This document shows, one piece after another, positions 50,704 through 59,135 of a DNA stretch of 64,000 nt. Numbering within the stretch: position 1 is the first letter of the stretch; each line of letters begins with the position of its first letter. The DNA lies in NCBI GenBank assembly GCA_900541045.1, contig UQID01000001.1:62001-126000 (forward strand). The letters are read 5' to 3'. The notes under the pieces were generated by a model that made no database searches, was not told the DNA's origin, and saw nothing but the letters and a program-made list of their open reading frames with translations. Source of the stretch: an uncultured Collinsella sp. (GTDB lineage Bacteria; Actinomycetota; Coriobacteriia; Coriobacteriales; Coriobacteriaceae). A program made the translations under genes and the position numbers.

Positions 50704-52461
50704 ATGAACGAGATTAAGTGCCCGCATTGCGGCGAAGTATTTAAGGTCGATGCGTCCGGCTATGCGGACATCGTCAAGCAAGTGCGCGATGCCGAGTTTT
50801 CGCGCGATCTGGATGAGCGTGTGAAGGCAGTCCAGCGCGAGGGCGAGCAGGCGCTGGAGCTTGAGCGCTCGCGTTCGACGGCTGCTTTGCAGGAGGCGGA
50901 GTCTCAGCGCAACGCTCAGCTTGTCGAGCAGAAGAACGCTGCGGCTCAACAGCTGGCACAAGAGGTCGCCAAGCGCGATACTGAGCTTGCCGAACTGCGC
51001 GCCAAGCTCGAGGGCGCTGCCGCAGAGCGCGAGAACGCAAGCCAGCGTGCGGCGGTTGAAGCCCGTGCCGACGCTCAAAAGGAGAACGCCAAGCTTCAGC
51101 GCGAGATCGACAATTTGCGCGCGCAGCTGGGACGCAAGGATGACGAAGCCAAACTTGCCGAGGCGGCGGCGCGCAATGCTGCTCAAAGCGATCTGTCCGC
51201 CCGCGACGCTCAGATTGCTGAGCTACAGGCAAAGCTCTCCGCTGCGGACAAGACCCAGGAGATGGCGCTTGCTGCTGCCGCGGCAGAGTCGCAGCGTGAG
51301 CTCGATGCCGCTCGCAGCGAGGGCGAGCGCGCGCTTGCTGACTATCGTGCGAAGGTACAAGAGAAGTTTTCCGCCGCAAAGGCTCAGTCCGAGCAAGAGG
51401 CCGAGGGCCTGCGTGCCCAGCTGCGCGAACAGGAGCTGACGGCCAAAATGAACCTATCGGAGGCGGTCGCCGCGGCGGAGCGTGAGCGTGATGAAGCACG
51501 TGCCAAGCTCACGAGCGAGCTGGCGGTGCGCGATTCTCGCGAGGAACAGGCTAAGGCGGCGCATGAGCTCGAGCTTGCCCAGGCCAGGCGCGCGAGCGAT
51601 GACCTGATTCGCTACAAGGATGAAGAGATTGAGCGCCTTAAGGACATGAAGGTCCGTCTGTCCACCAAGATGGTGGGCGAGTCGCTCGAGCAGCACTGCG
51701 AGACCGAGTTTAACCGCCTACGCATGACGGCGTTTCCTAACGCGTACTTTGAGAAAGATAACGATGCGTCCGAGGGCACCAAAGGGGACTTTATCTTCCG
51801 CGAGTGCGACGCGAGCGGCAACGAGGTCATTTCGATTATGTTCGAGATGAAAAACGAGAACGACGAGACTGCGACCAAGCACAAGAACGAGGACTTCTTT
51901 AAGAAGCTCGACCACGATCGTCGCCAGAAGGGCTGTGAGTATGCAGTGCTCTGCACGCTGCTCGAGCCCGAGAGCGAGCTTTACAACGCGGGCATCGTCG
52001 ATGTGAGCTATCGCTACGAGAAGATGTATGTGATTCGCCCGCAGTTCTTTATTCCCATGATCACGCTTCTTCGCAACGCCGCCATGGGTTCGCTGCGCTA
52101 TAAGCAGGAGCTGGCGGAGTACAAACAGCAGAATATCGACGTCACGAACTTCGAAGCCAAGATGGAGAAGTTCAAGAATGATTTCGGCCGCAACTACGAG
52201 ATCGCGAGCCGCAAGTTTCAAACGGCGATCGATGAGATCGACAAGACGATTAGCCATCTGCAGAAAACCAAGGAGGCGTTGCTGTCCTCCGAGAACAATC
52301 TGCGCCTGGCCAACAAGAAAGCCGACGATCTTACCATTCGCAAGCTCACCTGGGGTAACAAGACCATGAAGGCGGCCTTTGACGAGGCGCGCGGGGCTGC
52401 GACGGAGACAAACGATGAGCCCGCCGAGGCGGATTCATATGAGGTCGAGGATGCCGAGTAA
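50704..52461 (+). CDS. DUF2130 protein: zinc ribbon, long coiled coil, PD-(D/E)XK-like domain
   Basis: A 585-residue protein. The N-terminal [10 protein letters not shown] is half a zinc ribbon. Residues about 30-310 are a charged Ala/Glu/Lys/Arg coiled coil. The DUF2130 domain (about 320-460) contains KGDFIFRE, then IMFEMKNEN, and [15 protein letters not shown], a D...ExK layout like PD-(D/E)XK nucleases. A second coiled coil and an acidic tail follow. The function of DUF2130 proteins is not established. GAGGAGCTGCT precedes the ATG. It ends at a terminator shared with the convergent helicase gene. Confidence 0.87.
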   Translation: MNEIKCPHCGEVFKVDASGYADIVKQVRDAEFSRDLDERVKAVQREGEQALELERSRSTAALQEAESQRNAQLVEQKNAAAQQLAQEVAKRDTELAELRAKLEGAAAERENASQRAAVEARADAQKENAKLQREIDNLRAQLGRKDDEAKLAEAAARNAAQSDLSARDAQIAELQAKLSAADKTQEMALAAAAAESQRELDAARSEGERALADYRAKVQEKFSAAKAQSEQEAEGLRAQLREQELTAKMNLSEAVAAAERERDEARAKLTSELAVRDSREEQAKAAHELELAQARRASDDLIRYKDEEIERLKDMKVRLSTKMVGESLEQHCETEFNRLRMTAFPNAYFEKDNDASEGTKGDFIFRECDASGNEVISIMFEMKNENDETATKHKNEDFFKKLDHDRRQKGCEYAVLCTLLEPESELYNAGIVDVSYRYEKMYVIRPQFFIPMITLLRNAAMGSLRYKQELAEYKQQNIDVTNFEAKMEKFKNDFGRNYEIASRKFQTAIDEIDKTISHLQKTKEALLSSENNLRLANKKADDLTIRKLTWGNKTMKAAFDEARGAATETNDEPAEADSYEVEDAE

Positions 52462-52484
52462 GGCATAGCATATAGTGCAAAAGT

Positions 52485-52514
52485 GGGGCCGCTGGCGATG
52501 TTGCCAGCGGCCCC
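52485..52514. terminator. Terminator between DUF2130 and helicase genes
   Basis: GGGGCCGCTGGC and GCCAGCGGCCCC form a perfect 12-bp stem with a six-base loop between convergent genes. Confidence 0.8.
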
Positions 52515-52535
52515 GTTCCGTTTCAGTATGGTCGG

Positions 52536-55217
52536 CTAGTTCTCGAGCAGGTCCTCGATAAAGCCGACGCGGTAGTTCTTGAAGATGACCTCGCCGCCGT
52601 CTTGCGTGGCATCCAGGTCGACATCGCCCATGATGCCAAAGTCGTGGTCGCCATCCTCGTCGGCAAAGATCTGGTGCACGTGCCATACGTGCGCGGTCTT
52701 CTCGTCGGACTCGTCGATGGAAAACATCGCGGCGCTGCGGGCATTTCCGTCGGTGAGGATTTCCTCGTGCTGCTCATGGTAAGCGTTGAGTGCTTTTTGC
52801 CAGCGGACCTCGCTCATGCCCCAGTCCTCGTCGAGCTCGCCCAGATCGCGAGCGTGCTCGCGGGCGGCAAGGGTCACGCGGCGGAAGAGCGCGTTGCGCA
52901 CCAACAGCGTGCAGCCGCGACGGTCCGCAACGACCTCGTCGATGCCCTGCGGCGGCGCGGCGTCGAGTGCAGCGGGGTTGCCGGCGTTCTCCCACTCGTC
53001 CACCAGGCTCGAGTCGACCGAGCGCACCACAAAGCCGAGCCACGAGATAATGTCACGCAAGCGCTCATCGCGCTTCTCAATGGGCACGGTGCGATCGAGG
53101 GAACGGTAGGCCTCGGCTAGGTAGCGCAGCAGAATGCCCTCGGAGCGGGCGATGCCGAGCTTTTGAATGTAGCCCTTAAAATCGCTCGCGCTCTCCAGCA
53201 TGTCGCGCAGGACGCTCTTGGGCGAGAGCTGGTAGTCGTTGGCCCAAGGTACTTCCTGGCAGTACTTGTCGAAGGCGGCATCGAGCAAGTCCTCGAGCGG
53301 CTTTTCGTAGGTGACATCCTGGATGCGCTCCAAGCGTTCCTCATATTCGACGCCGTCAGCCTTCATTTCGGCCATCGCGCGGTCGCGCGCGGCGCGCTCC
53401 TGTGCGCGCAATACCTGCTTGGGGTCCTCGAGCGTAGCCTCGACCATCGAGATGAGGTCCATGGTATAGGTCTCACTCTCGGTGTCGAGCAGCTCCAGCG
53501 CGGCAAGCAAAAACGGCGAGAGCGGCTGGTCGAGCGCAAAGTCCTCGGGCAGGTCGACCGTCAGCGCGTAGTCTATGTCCGGCGCGGCGTCAACCGGAGC
53601 GCCGGGTGCGGGCGGCACCTCGGTGCGCACGACGACGCCGGAGTCGATGAGCGTGGCGAAGATCTCGTCGGCACGAACCTCGAGCTTTGCCTTTTCCTCG
53701 GGAGTCTGCAGGCTCGTCTCGATGAGGTCGTGTACACGGGCGCGGGCATCGCCGCCCTGCTCGACCACGCTAATCACCATGGAGTGTGTGATGCGAAGTC
53801 GCGGCTTGAGCGTTTCGGGCTGCGTTTCGATCAGGCGCTCAAAGGTCTGCTTGTTCCAGGTGACAAAGCCCTCGGGGGCCTTCTTCTTTTTAATCTTGCG
53901 GAGCTTCTTGGGGTCGTCACCCGCCTTGGCCATGAGCTTGGCGTTCTCGATCTCGTGCTCCGGGGCCTCGGCGATGACCATACCCTCGGTATCGAAGCCC
54001 GAACGGCCAGCGCGACCGGCGATCTGATGGAACTCGCGGGCGCGCAGGTGACGCATCTTGTAGCCGTCGAACTTGGTGAGCGCGGTGAGGACCACGGTGT
54101 GGATGGGCACGTTGATGCCGACGCCGAGTGTGTCGGTGCCGCAAATGACGGGCAGTAGGCCCTGCTGTGCCAGGCGCTCGACCAGTAGACGATAGCGCGG
54201 CAGCATACCGGCGTGGTGCACGCCGACGCCGCAGCCGAGCAAACGCTTGAGGATCTTGCCGAAGGCCGTCGAGAAGCTCGTGCCCTTGGCTGCCTCCTTG
54301 ATGGCTTCGCGCTGCTCCTTGCTGGCAATGCCAAAGTTGGCGAGGGATTGCGCCGTCGCAAGTGCGGCATCCTGGCTAAAGTGCACGATGTAGAGCGGGG
54401 CCTCGCCGCGGCGCATCGCGAGCTCGACGGTGCCTTCGAGCGAGGTCGTCACGTAGTCGTAGCTCAACGGCACGGGGCGTGGGGCATCGACGACCAAGTC
54501 GCAGGTAGCGCCGGTGTGTTGCTCGAGCGAGGCGGCGATTGCGGTGACATCGCCGAGCGTGGCGCTCATGAGCATGAATTGCGTGTGAGGTAGGGTGAGC
54601 AGCGGCACCTGCCAGGCCCAACCGCGATCGGGGTCGGCAAAGTAGTGGAACTCGTCCATGGCGACGCAGCCAACATCGGCATCTTCGCCCTCGCGCAGTG
54701 CGTCGTTTGCAAGGATCTCTGCCGTGCAGCAGATGACGGGCGCCTTGGTGTTGATATGCGTATCGCCGGTGATCATGCCGACGTTATCGCGGCCGAGCAC
54801 CTGTACCAGGTCGAAGAACTTCTCGCTGACCAGAGCCTTGATAGGGGCCGTGTAGTAGCAGCGCTTGCCCTGCGCCATGCCCATAAAGAGCATGCCCAGC
54901 GCGACAAGCGACTTGCCCGATCCGGTCGGTGTTCCCAAAATGACATGGTCACCGGCGGCTAGATCCATGAGGGCCTCTTCCTGGTGGTCCCACAGCTCAA
55001 TACCGCGATCGCTCGTCCATTCAAAGAAACGTTCGAAGGCTTGATCGGGCGTGAGCCATGGCTCGGGCTCGCTACCATCCTCGGGCTCCCACCAGGTGGG
55101 GGAGAGCGCGCCGAGCGAGCCAAACTCGGCTTCGGTTCCCGTGCCGCCCGAGAATGAGCTGGCGGCGCCGGCGCCGGAAACGGTGCTGGCGGAAGTATCT
55201 GTCGTGGTCTGTGCCAT
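52536..55217 (-). CDS. DEAD/DEAH-box helicase with DUF3516 C-terminus
   Basis: An 893-residue superfamily 2 helicase of the Ski2-like kind found in actinobacteria. Walker A is LGTPTGSGKS, Walker B is VAMDEFHYF, motif III is LMSATLG and motif VI is QIAGRAGRSG. The DUF3516 region fills the C-terminal 300-400 residues. The first 45 residues are Ser/Gly/Thr-rich and probably disordered. Ski2-like proteins unwind RNA; an RNA surveillance role is likely but not shown. It is upstream of nothing in its own direction; trmB precedes it on the same strand by about 100 bases. Confidence 0.9.
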   Translation of the reverse strand: MAQTTTDTSASTVSGAGAASSFSGGTGTEAEFGSLGALSPTWWEPEDGSEPEPWLTPDQAFERFFEWTSDRGIELWDHQEEALMDLAAGDHVILGTPTGSGKSLVALGMLFMGMAQGKRCYYTAPIKALVSEKFFDLVQVLGRDNVGMITGDTHINTKAPVICCTAEILANDALREGEDADVGCVAMDEFHYFADPDRGWAWQVPLLTLPHTQFMLMSATLGDVTAIAASLEQHTGATCDLVVDAPRPVPLSYDYVTTSLEGTVELAMRRGEAPLYIVHFSQDAALATAQSLANFGIASKEQREAIKEAAKGTSFSTAFGKILKRLLGCGVGVHHAGMLPRYRLLVERLAQQGLLPVICGTDTLGVGINVPIHTVVLTALTKFDGYKMRHLRAREFHQIAGRAGRSGFDTEGMVIAEAPEHEIENAKLMAKAGDDPKKLRKIKKKKAPEGFVTWNKQTFERLIETQPETLKPRLRITHSMVISVVEQGGDARARVHDLIETSLQTPEEKAKLEVRADEIFATLIDSGVVVRTEVPPAPGAPVDAAPDIDYALTVDLPEDFALDQPLSPFLLAALELLDTESETYTMDLISMVEATLEDPKQVLRAQERAARDRAMAEMKADGVEYEERLERIQDVTYEKPLEDLLDAAFDKYCQEVPWANDYQLSPKSVLRDMLESASDFKGYIQKLGIARSEGILLRYLAEAYRSLDRTVPIEKRDERLRDIISWLGFVVRSVDSSLVDEWENAGNPAALDAAPPQGIDEVVADRRGCTLLVRNALFRRVTLAAREHARDLGELDEDWGMSEVRWQKALNAYHEQHEEILTDGNARSAAMFSIDESDEKTAHVWHVHQIFADEDGDHDFGIMGDVDLDATQDGGEVIFKNYRVGFIEDLLEN

Positions 55218-55315
55218 GTGGTTGCTTTCTCTCGCGTTTGTCTGCCAACTATTATGGCGTAGCGGCGGCGCGGGGTGCCAGCGCGCGAGAAAATGCAGGA
55301 AATGGGCGCGTGAAG

Positions 55316-56155
55316 TTAGTGCTCTTGCGGCAGGCGCTTCTTACCCTTGCGGGCACGGTTTCTGAAGTTCTCGACGGCCTCTTCCATGCCGAGAGGCACG
55401 TAGGTGAGCTCATCGAGGTTTTCGGGCAGGTAGCAGGCAAGACTTTGCTCCTGCGCACGGCCCGCCGCGAGCTGTTCATCGCTGGGCCGTGCGCCGGGTG
55501 TGGCGCAAATGCCATAGACGACGGCACCCATCTCGCGCGTGCGGCATTCATATTCGGTCTCGGGATGCTCGGGATGGTCGCGGCGCACGTCGTCACTTAC
55601 CCAAAGCGTGTCGTAGCCGGCTGCGGCAAACTGTCCTAGGGCGTAGTCGCGCAGTGGCTTGCTGTCGGTGCGCAGCGTGACGGTGGCGCCGGCTGCAAAG
55701 AGCGGGCGGTAGAGCATCAGATGGTCGACATGGACGAGTCGTTTTTTGGCGTATTTGGCCTTGGGCTGCGGCGTGGGAAAGTTGATGGTGATGGCATCGA
55801 GCTCGCCTGCGGCAAACAGCTGCGGCAGCGATGCGGCACCTCGGGGCAGGACGAGCGCGTTGGACAGCTCCTGCTCGCAGATTTTCTGCGCGGCATAGGC
55901 GATGCAGATGGGCTCCTGGTCCATGCCGATAAAGAGGGCGTTTGGCTCGTGGGCCGCGCGCTCTACAAGGTACGTTCCCTTGTCGCAGCCAAGATCCAGG
56001 TGAAGGTGTTCGAAGGGCTTGCTGCCAACTGGCGCGCAAGCCTCGCGCCAATCTCCGGCATAGGCCTCGGGGCTCGTCTCAATCGCATCGGCGTAGCGCT
56101 CCAGGCGCTCCTCGAGCACAAAGTTCTTGGGCGTGCGAACGTGGACGGCTCCCAT
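55316..56155 (-). CDS. trmB: tRNA (guanine-N7-)-methyltransferase
   Basis: A 279-residue Rossmann methyltransferase that makes m7G46 in tRNA. The SAM loop is LHLDLGCDKGTYLV and the family block DAITINFPTPQPKAKYAKKRL corresponds to the usual NFPDPWxKxxHxKRR. It then continues with VHVDHLMLYRPLF. It is somewhat longer than typical (210-240) because of a C-terminal extension. The start at ATG 56155 follows AAGGAGCCTC. It is next to a Trm9-like methyltransferase gene on the same strand. Confidence 0.9.
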   Translation of the reverse strand: MGAVHVRTPKNFVLEERLERYADAIETSPEAYAGDWREACAPVGSKPFEHLHLDLGCDKGTYLVERAAHEPNALFIGMDQEPICIAYAAQKICEQELSNALVLPRGAASLPQLFAAGELDAITINFPTPQPKAKYAKKRLVHVDHLMLYRPLFAAGATVTLRTDSKPLRDYALGQFAAAGYDTLWVSDDVRRDHPEHPETEYECRTREMGAVVYGICATPGARPSDEQLAAGRAQEQSLACYLPENLDELTYVPLGMEEAVENFRNRARKGKKRLPQEH

Positions 56156-56274
56156 GAGGCTCCTTGGTCATACGTATGGAACGCGTGGCTGCGCGTTCCG
56201 TCGGTGGGTTGGAAAACGGATGGGCATAGCTTACCCAAAAGATGCGGCGCGGCTCGGCGGCGAGTCGTCGATGC

Positions 56275-57147
56275 CTACAGGCGCTTGAGGATCACATAGC
56301 GGTTGAGCTCGCCGCTGCGACCGTCGGCATGGAAGCGCTCAAGCTCGCGCACGGGGACCTCGCCGCTCTTGTAGAACGTTCGGACGCCGCGCACCAGGTC
56401 GGTGATCTGCTGATCGTCAAAGTGATGGCAATAGCGGTAGGCGTGGCGGTCGTTTTGCCAGCCAATGAGGTGGTCGCCGGCTTCAAACTGCGCGGAATCG
56501 TAACCCTCAAACGGTGGGGTGAGCTCGGCGCGGGCTTCGGCTCGAACGGCCTTGCGCGCCATGCGCTCGTCGTTCATAAACTCCCAAAAGCTGATGGCGA
56601 TGATGCCGCCCGGGCGCGTCTGGCGCACCAGGGCGTCGAGCACGCGTACGCGGTACTCGCACGACGGCACGTGGTGCATAAAGCCAAAGCAGACCGAGAT
56701 GTCGGCGAGCGGGGCGTCGAAAAGCGCGTCGGGCGTCTCGGCGGGGTTGAGCTTCATGAGAGCGTCGAGCACATCGAGTTCCTGGAAGTGCAGGTTGGGA
56801 ATGCGCAGGGCGTGACCGCGTGCATCGATGGCCAGGTCCTGGCACGAGTCGACACCATAGAACTCGAAGGGGCAGTTGGCATCTGCCGAGGGGCTCGCGC
56901 CGTCGACGCCCTTGGCAGCCAGCGTGCCGCCGGCGGCAAAGTTCTCAAAGCGCATATTGCCGCAGGCAAGATCGAAGACGCGGACGGGATGCTCGATGGT
57001 GGCCACATCGAGCTGGTCGAGCGCTATGTCCATGGTGCGCACCCAGCCGGGCCAAGGAGCCTGGCGCGTATCGGAAAAGGAGGCGGAGTGCTCGCGATAG
57101 AACGTATTGTTGAGCTGGATGAGCGATGAGGCGAAATCGCGGTTCAC
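56275..57147 (-). CDS. Trm9/ABH8-like SAM methyltransferase (candidate wobble-uridine carboxymethyl esterase-forming enzyme)
   Basis: A 290-residue class I methyltransferase. Compared from memory with yeast Trm9, several blocks match in order: SASFSDTRQAPWP (yeast PHFSQTRYKPWP), VFDLACGNMRFE (VGCGNGKYL), FGFMHHVPSCEYRVRVL (VHHWSTRERRVEVI), RPGGIIAISFWEF, and YRYCHHFDDQQITDLV (YRYYHLYREGELEDLV). Trm9 methylates cm5U34 to mcm5U34, after Elp3. An elp3 gene lies 2 kb away. The start is GTG 57147, after GGAGGGAG. Function is an inference; a different small-molecule methyltransferase is possible. Confidence 0.78.
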   Translation of the reverse strand: MNRDFASSLIQLNNTFYREHSASFSDTRQAPWPGWVRTMDIALDQLDVATIEHPVRVFDLACGNMRFENFAAGGTLAAKGVDGASPSADANCPFEFYGVDSCQDLAIDARGHALRIPNLHFQELDVLDALMKLNPAETPDALFDAPLADISVCFGFMHHVPSCEYRVRVLDALVRQTRPGGIIAISFWEFMNDERMARKAVRAEARAELTPPFEGYDSAQFEAGDHLIGWQNDRHAYRYCHHFDDQQITDLVRGVRTFYKSGEVPVRELERFHADGRSGELNRYVILKRL

Positions 57148-57414
57148 GGCGCGGAACTCCCTCCGTTGGCGGTGCGGAATAAACAGTACGACCATACTAC
57201 CGTTAACGCCGCAACGGGGACAACCGAGCTGCGGGTCATTGCTTTGTTTGGACACATTTCCGCAGCTCATATGCACCCGCAACCGCCGGTTGTCAAAAAT
57301 CTCACTAGAATAGGTGGCATGCTTTTGGCGGTGGCGGATACATTTTTAACTGTGCAAGGCGCCTTAAGAACAAAAACGGTCCGGCGGCACGGCTGGCATC
57401 ACATAGGAGGAACC

Positions 57415-58137
57415 ATGAATGTAGAAACTGCGCAGCGGCTCGCCGACCTTCGTCGCAGCAAGGGTTTTAGCCAAGAAGGGCTGGCGCGAAAGCTGGGGCT
57501 GTCGCGCCAGGCGGTCAGTAAATGGGAGCGTGCGGAGAGCTCGCCCGATACCGAGAACCTGATCTCGCTCGCAAAACTCTATGGCGTGAGTTTGGACGAG
57601 CTCCTCAATCCGAGCGATGAGATCGAGGACGATATCGAGTTTGAGAACGAGGACCGCGCCCGTCAGCGCGAGGCCGAGGCAGCGGAGCGTGCCCGCACCC
57701 ATGAGGCGGCGGCACGAGCTACCGAGGCGGCAACGCAGGCGAGTGATGCGGCTGCCAAGGCGGCGCAAGCGGCAAGTTGGAGCGCGCAGGCAGCTAATGC
57801 GGCGACGGCTCAGGTGACGGGTGCCGGTGCGACCAGCGTGACTCCGGTGAAGGGTCCGTTTCAGTCGTTCCCGTATTGGGCTGTGTGCTGGCTGCTGTTC
57901 TTTTTGCTGATGTTCCTGTTTGGTGCCGGCCCCTTTGCCGCGCTGATCTTCTTTACGATCCCCATCTATCACTGGGTGGCGCGTGCGCTCGATGGCGATT
58001 GGGCGCGCGGGGATATCCAGGTTGGTCCGGCGCCGGCGGTCGCTAGGACTAAGGGGGAGGACGTTTCCACTGCGGTTGACGCTGACATGGCTGCCGGGGC
58101 CACCGCTGAGCCGATTGCCAAAGAGGGTGGTGAATGA
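57415..58137 (+). CDS. XRE-family regulator with membrane segments
   Basis: A 240-residue protein. Residues 1-70 are a Cro/CI helix-turn-helix (AQRLADLRRSKGFSQEGLARKL, LSRQAVSKWERAESSPDTENL). An acidic linker and an Ala-rich helix (about 85-135) follow, then two adjacent hydrophobic segments (AVCWLLFFLLMFLFGAGPFA, ALIFFTIPIYHW) that should form a membrane hairpin, and a loose tail. It is probably a membrane-bound transcription regulator. AGGAGGAACC precedes ATG 57415. The last codon overlaps the next gene (ATGATGA), so the two are coupled. Confidence 0.88.
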   Translation: MNVETAQRLADLRRSKGFSQEGLARKLGLSRQAVSKWERAESSPDTENLISLAKLYGVSLDELLNPSDEIEDDIEFENEDRARQREAEAAERARTHEAAARATEAATQASDAAAKAAQAASWSAQAANAATAQVTGAGATSVTPVKGPFQSFPYWAVCWLLFFLLMFLFGAGPFAALIFFTIPIYHWVARALDGDWARGDIQVGPAPAVARTKGEDVSTAVDADMAAGATAEPIAKEGGE

Positions 58138-59033
58138 TGAAGCTTTCGCATGAATCCAAGGTACGCTTGGGCGTTGGCATCGGAGCGTTCGTGCTTATCA
58201 TCGGGCTTGTCTTTGGCACTTCGCGGCTATTGGCTCATTCTGATATGGTGCGTACGACCGGTATTCTATCTGGCCATTTGTCTGATTTTGACGATATGTT
58301 TGACGAGGACGATTCCTTGAATAGCGGTAACTATTCCGCTCGGCCTCAGCAGCTTTCGAGCACGACTTTTGATGCCGATGAGTTCCGCTACCTCGATTTC
58401 GATATCAATGCGGCTTCGGTGGACGTCAAGGTTGTTGATGGCAACAAGGCTCGCGTTATCGAGCGGGGGCGCGTTGCCGAGGGTATGGATGCCTCCAAGG
58501 CCGCGACGCAAAACATCGCATCCGTCGAGGACTCGACGCTCAAGGTTTCCCAGTTTGGAAGTGATGACGGTAAGGCAATCGATCGCTCAGTTACGGTCGA
58601 GCTGCCGCGCCGTGTTGCCGAACATCTGAAGGGAGTCAACGCGCACGTGGGCTCGGGTGATCTGCAGATTGCCGGTGTCATCTGTGATGGTTTCGATCTT
58701 TTCCTGGGTGCGGGAGATGTAGAGTTTACGGGCAGCGTGACTGATGCGCTTAGCGCTGAGGTCGGTTCGGGCGATGTGACGCTCGAGCTTTACCAGGCCC
58801 CCGCGAAGTCGATGGACGTGAGTGTGGGCTCGGGCGATGTGGAGATGACGGTTCCGAACTCGACGGGCTTTAAGGCGAGCCTCACCTTGGGCAGTGGCGA
58901 CTTCGAGAGCGATTTCCTTCCGCTTGACTACGATGGCGAGACCATTTTGAATCTTGAATTCGATAACGGCGATAAGTCTGCTACGTATCGTTTTGAGGTC
59001 GGTTCGGGCGACATGTCGTTTGATTCGGAGTGA
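58134..59033 (+). CDS. Membrane-anchored DUF4097-type protein
   Basis: A 299-residue protein with one N-terminal membrane segment (IGAFVLIIGLVFGTSRLLA). After an acidic linker comes a beta-rich DUF4097 domain, in which a strand turn repeats six times: VGSGDLQI, LGAGDVEF, VGSGDVTL, VGSGDVEM, LGSGDFES and VGSGDMSF. Such right-handed beta-roll domains are often found beside membrane stress regulators. It faces outward. Its start overlaps the stop of the XRE gene, so the two make a sensor-regulator unit by inference. A strong terminator follows. Confidence 0.88.
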   Translation: MMKLSHESKVRLGVGIGAFVLIIGLVFGTSRLLAHSDMVRTTGILSGHLSDFDDMFDEDDSLNSGNYSARPQQLSSTTFDADEFRYLDFDINAASVDVKVVDGNKARVIERGRVAEGMDASKAATQNIASVEDSTLKVSQFGSDDGKAIDRSVTVELPRRVAEHLKGVNAHVGSGDLQIAGVICDGFDLFLGAGDVEFTGSVTDALSAEVGSGDVTLELYQAPAKSMDVSVGSGDVEMTVPNSTGFKASLTLGSGDFESDFLPLDYDGETILNLEFDNGDKSATYRFEVGSGDMSFDSE

Positions 59034-59084
59034 TGGCTGCGGGCTGGTCCGCAAGCATAGATGCTTAGACGCGCTGTTTGATGG

Positions 59085-59118
59085 AGGCGCCGGAGCCGTG
59101 ACGGGCTCCGGCGCCTTT
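59085..59118 (+). terminator. Terminator between DUF4097 and elp3 genes
   Basis: GGCGCCGGAGCC and GGCTCCGGCGCC form a perfect 12-bp stem followed by TTTGCCTTT. Confidence 0.88.
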
Positions 59119-59135
59119 GCCTTTACAATGGGGGC

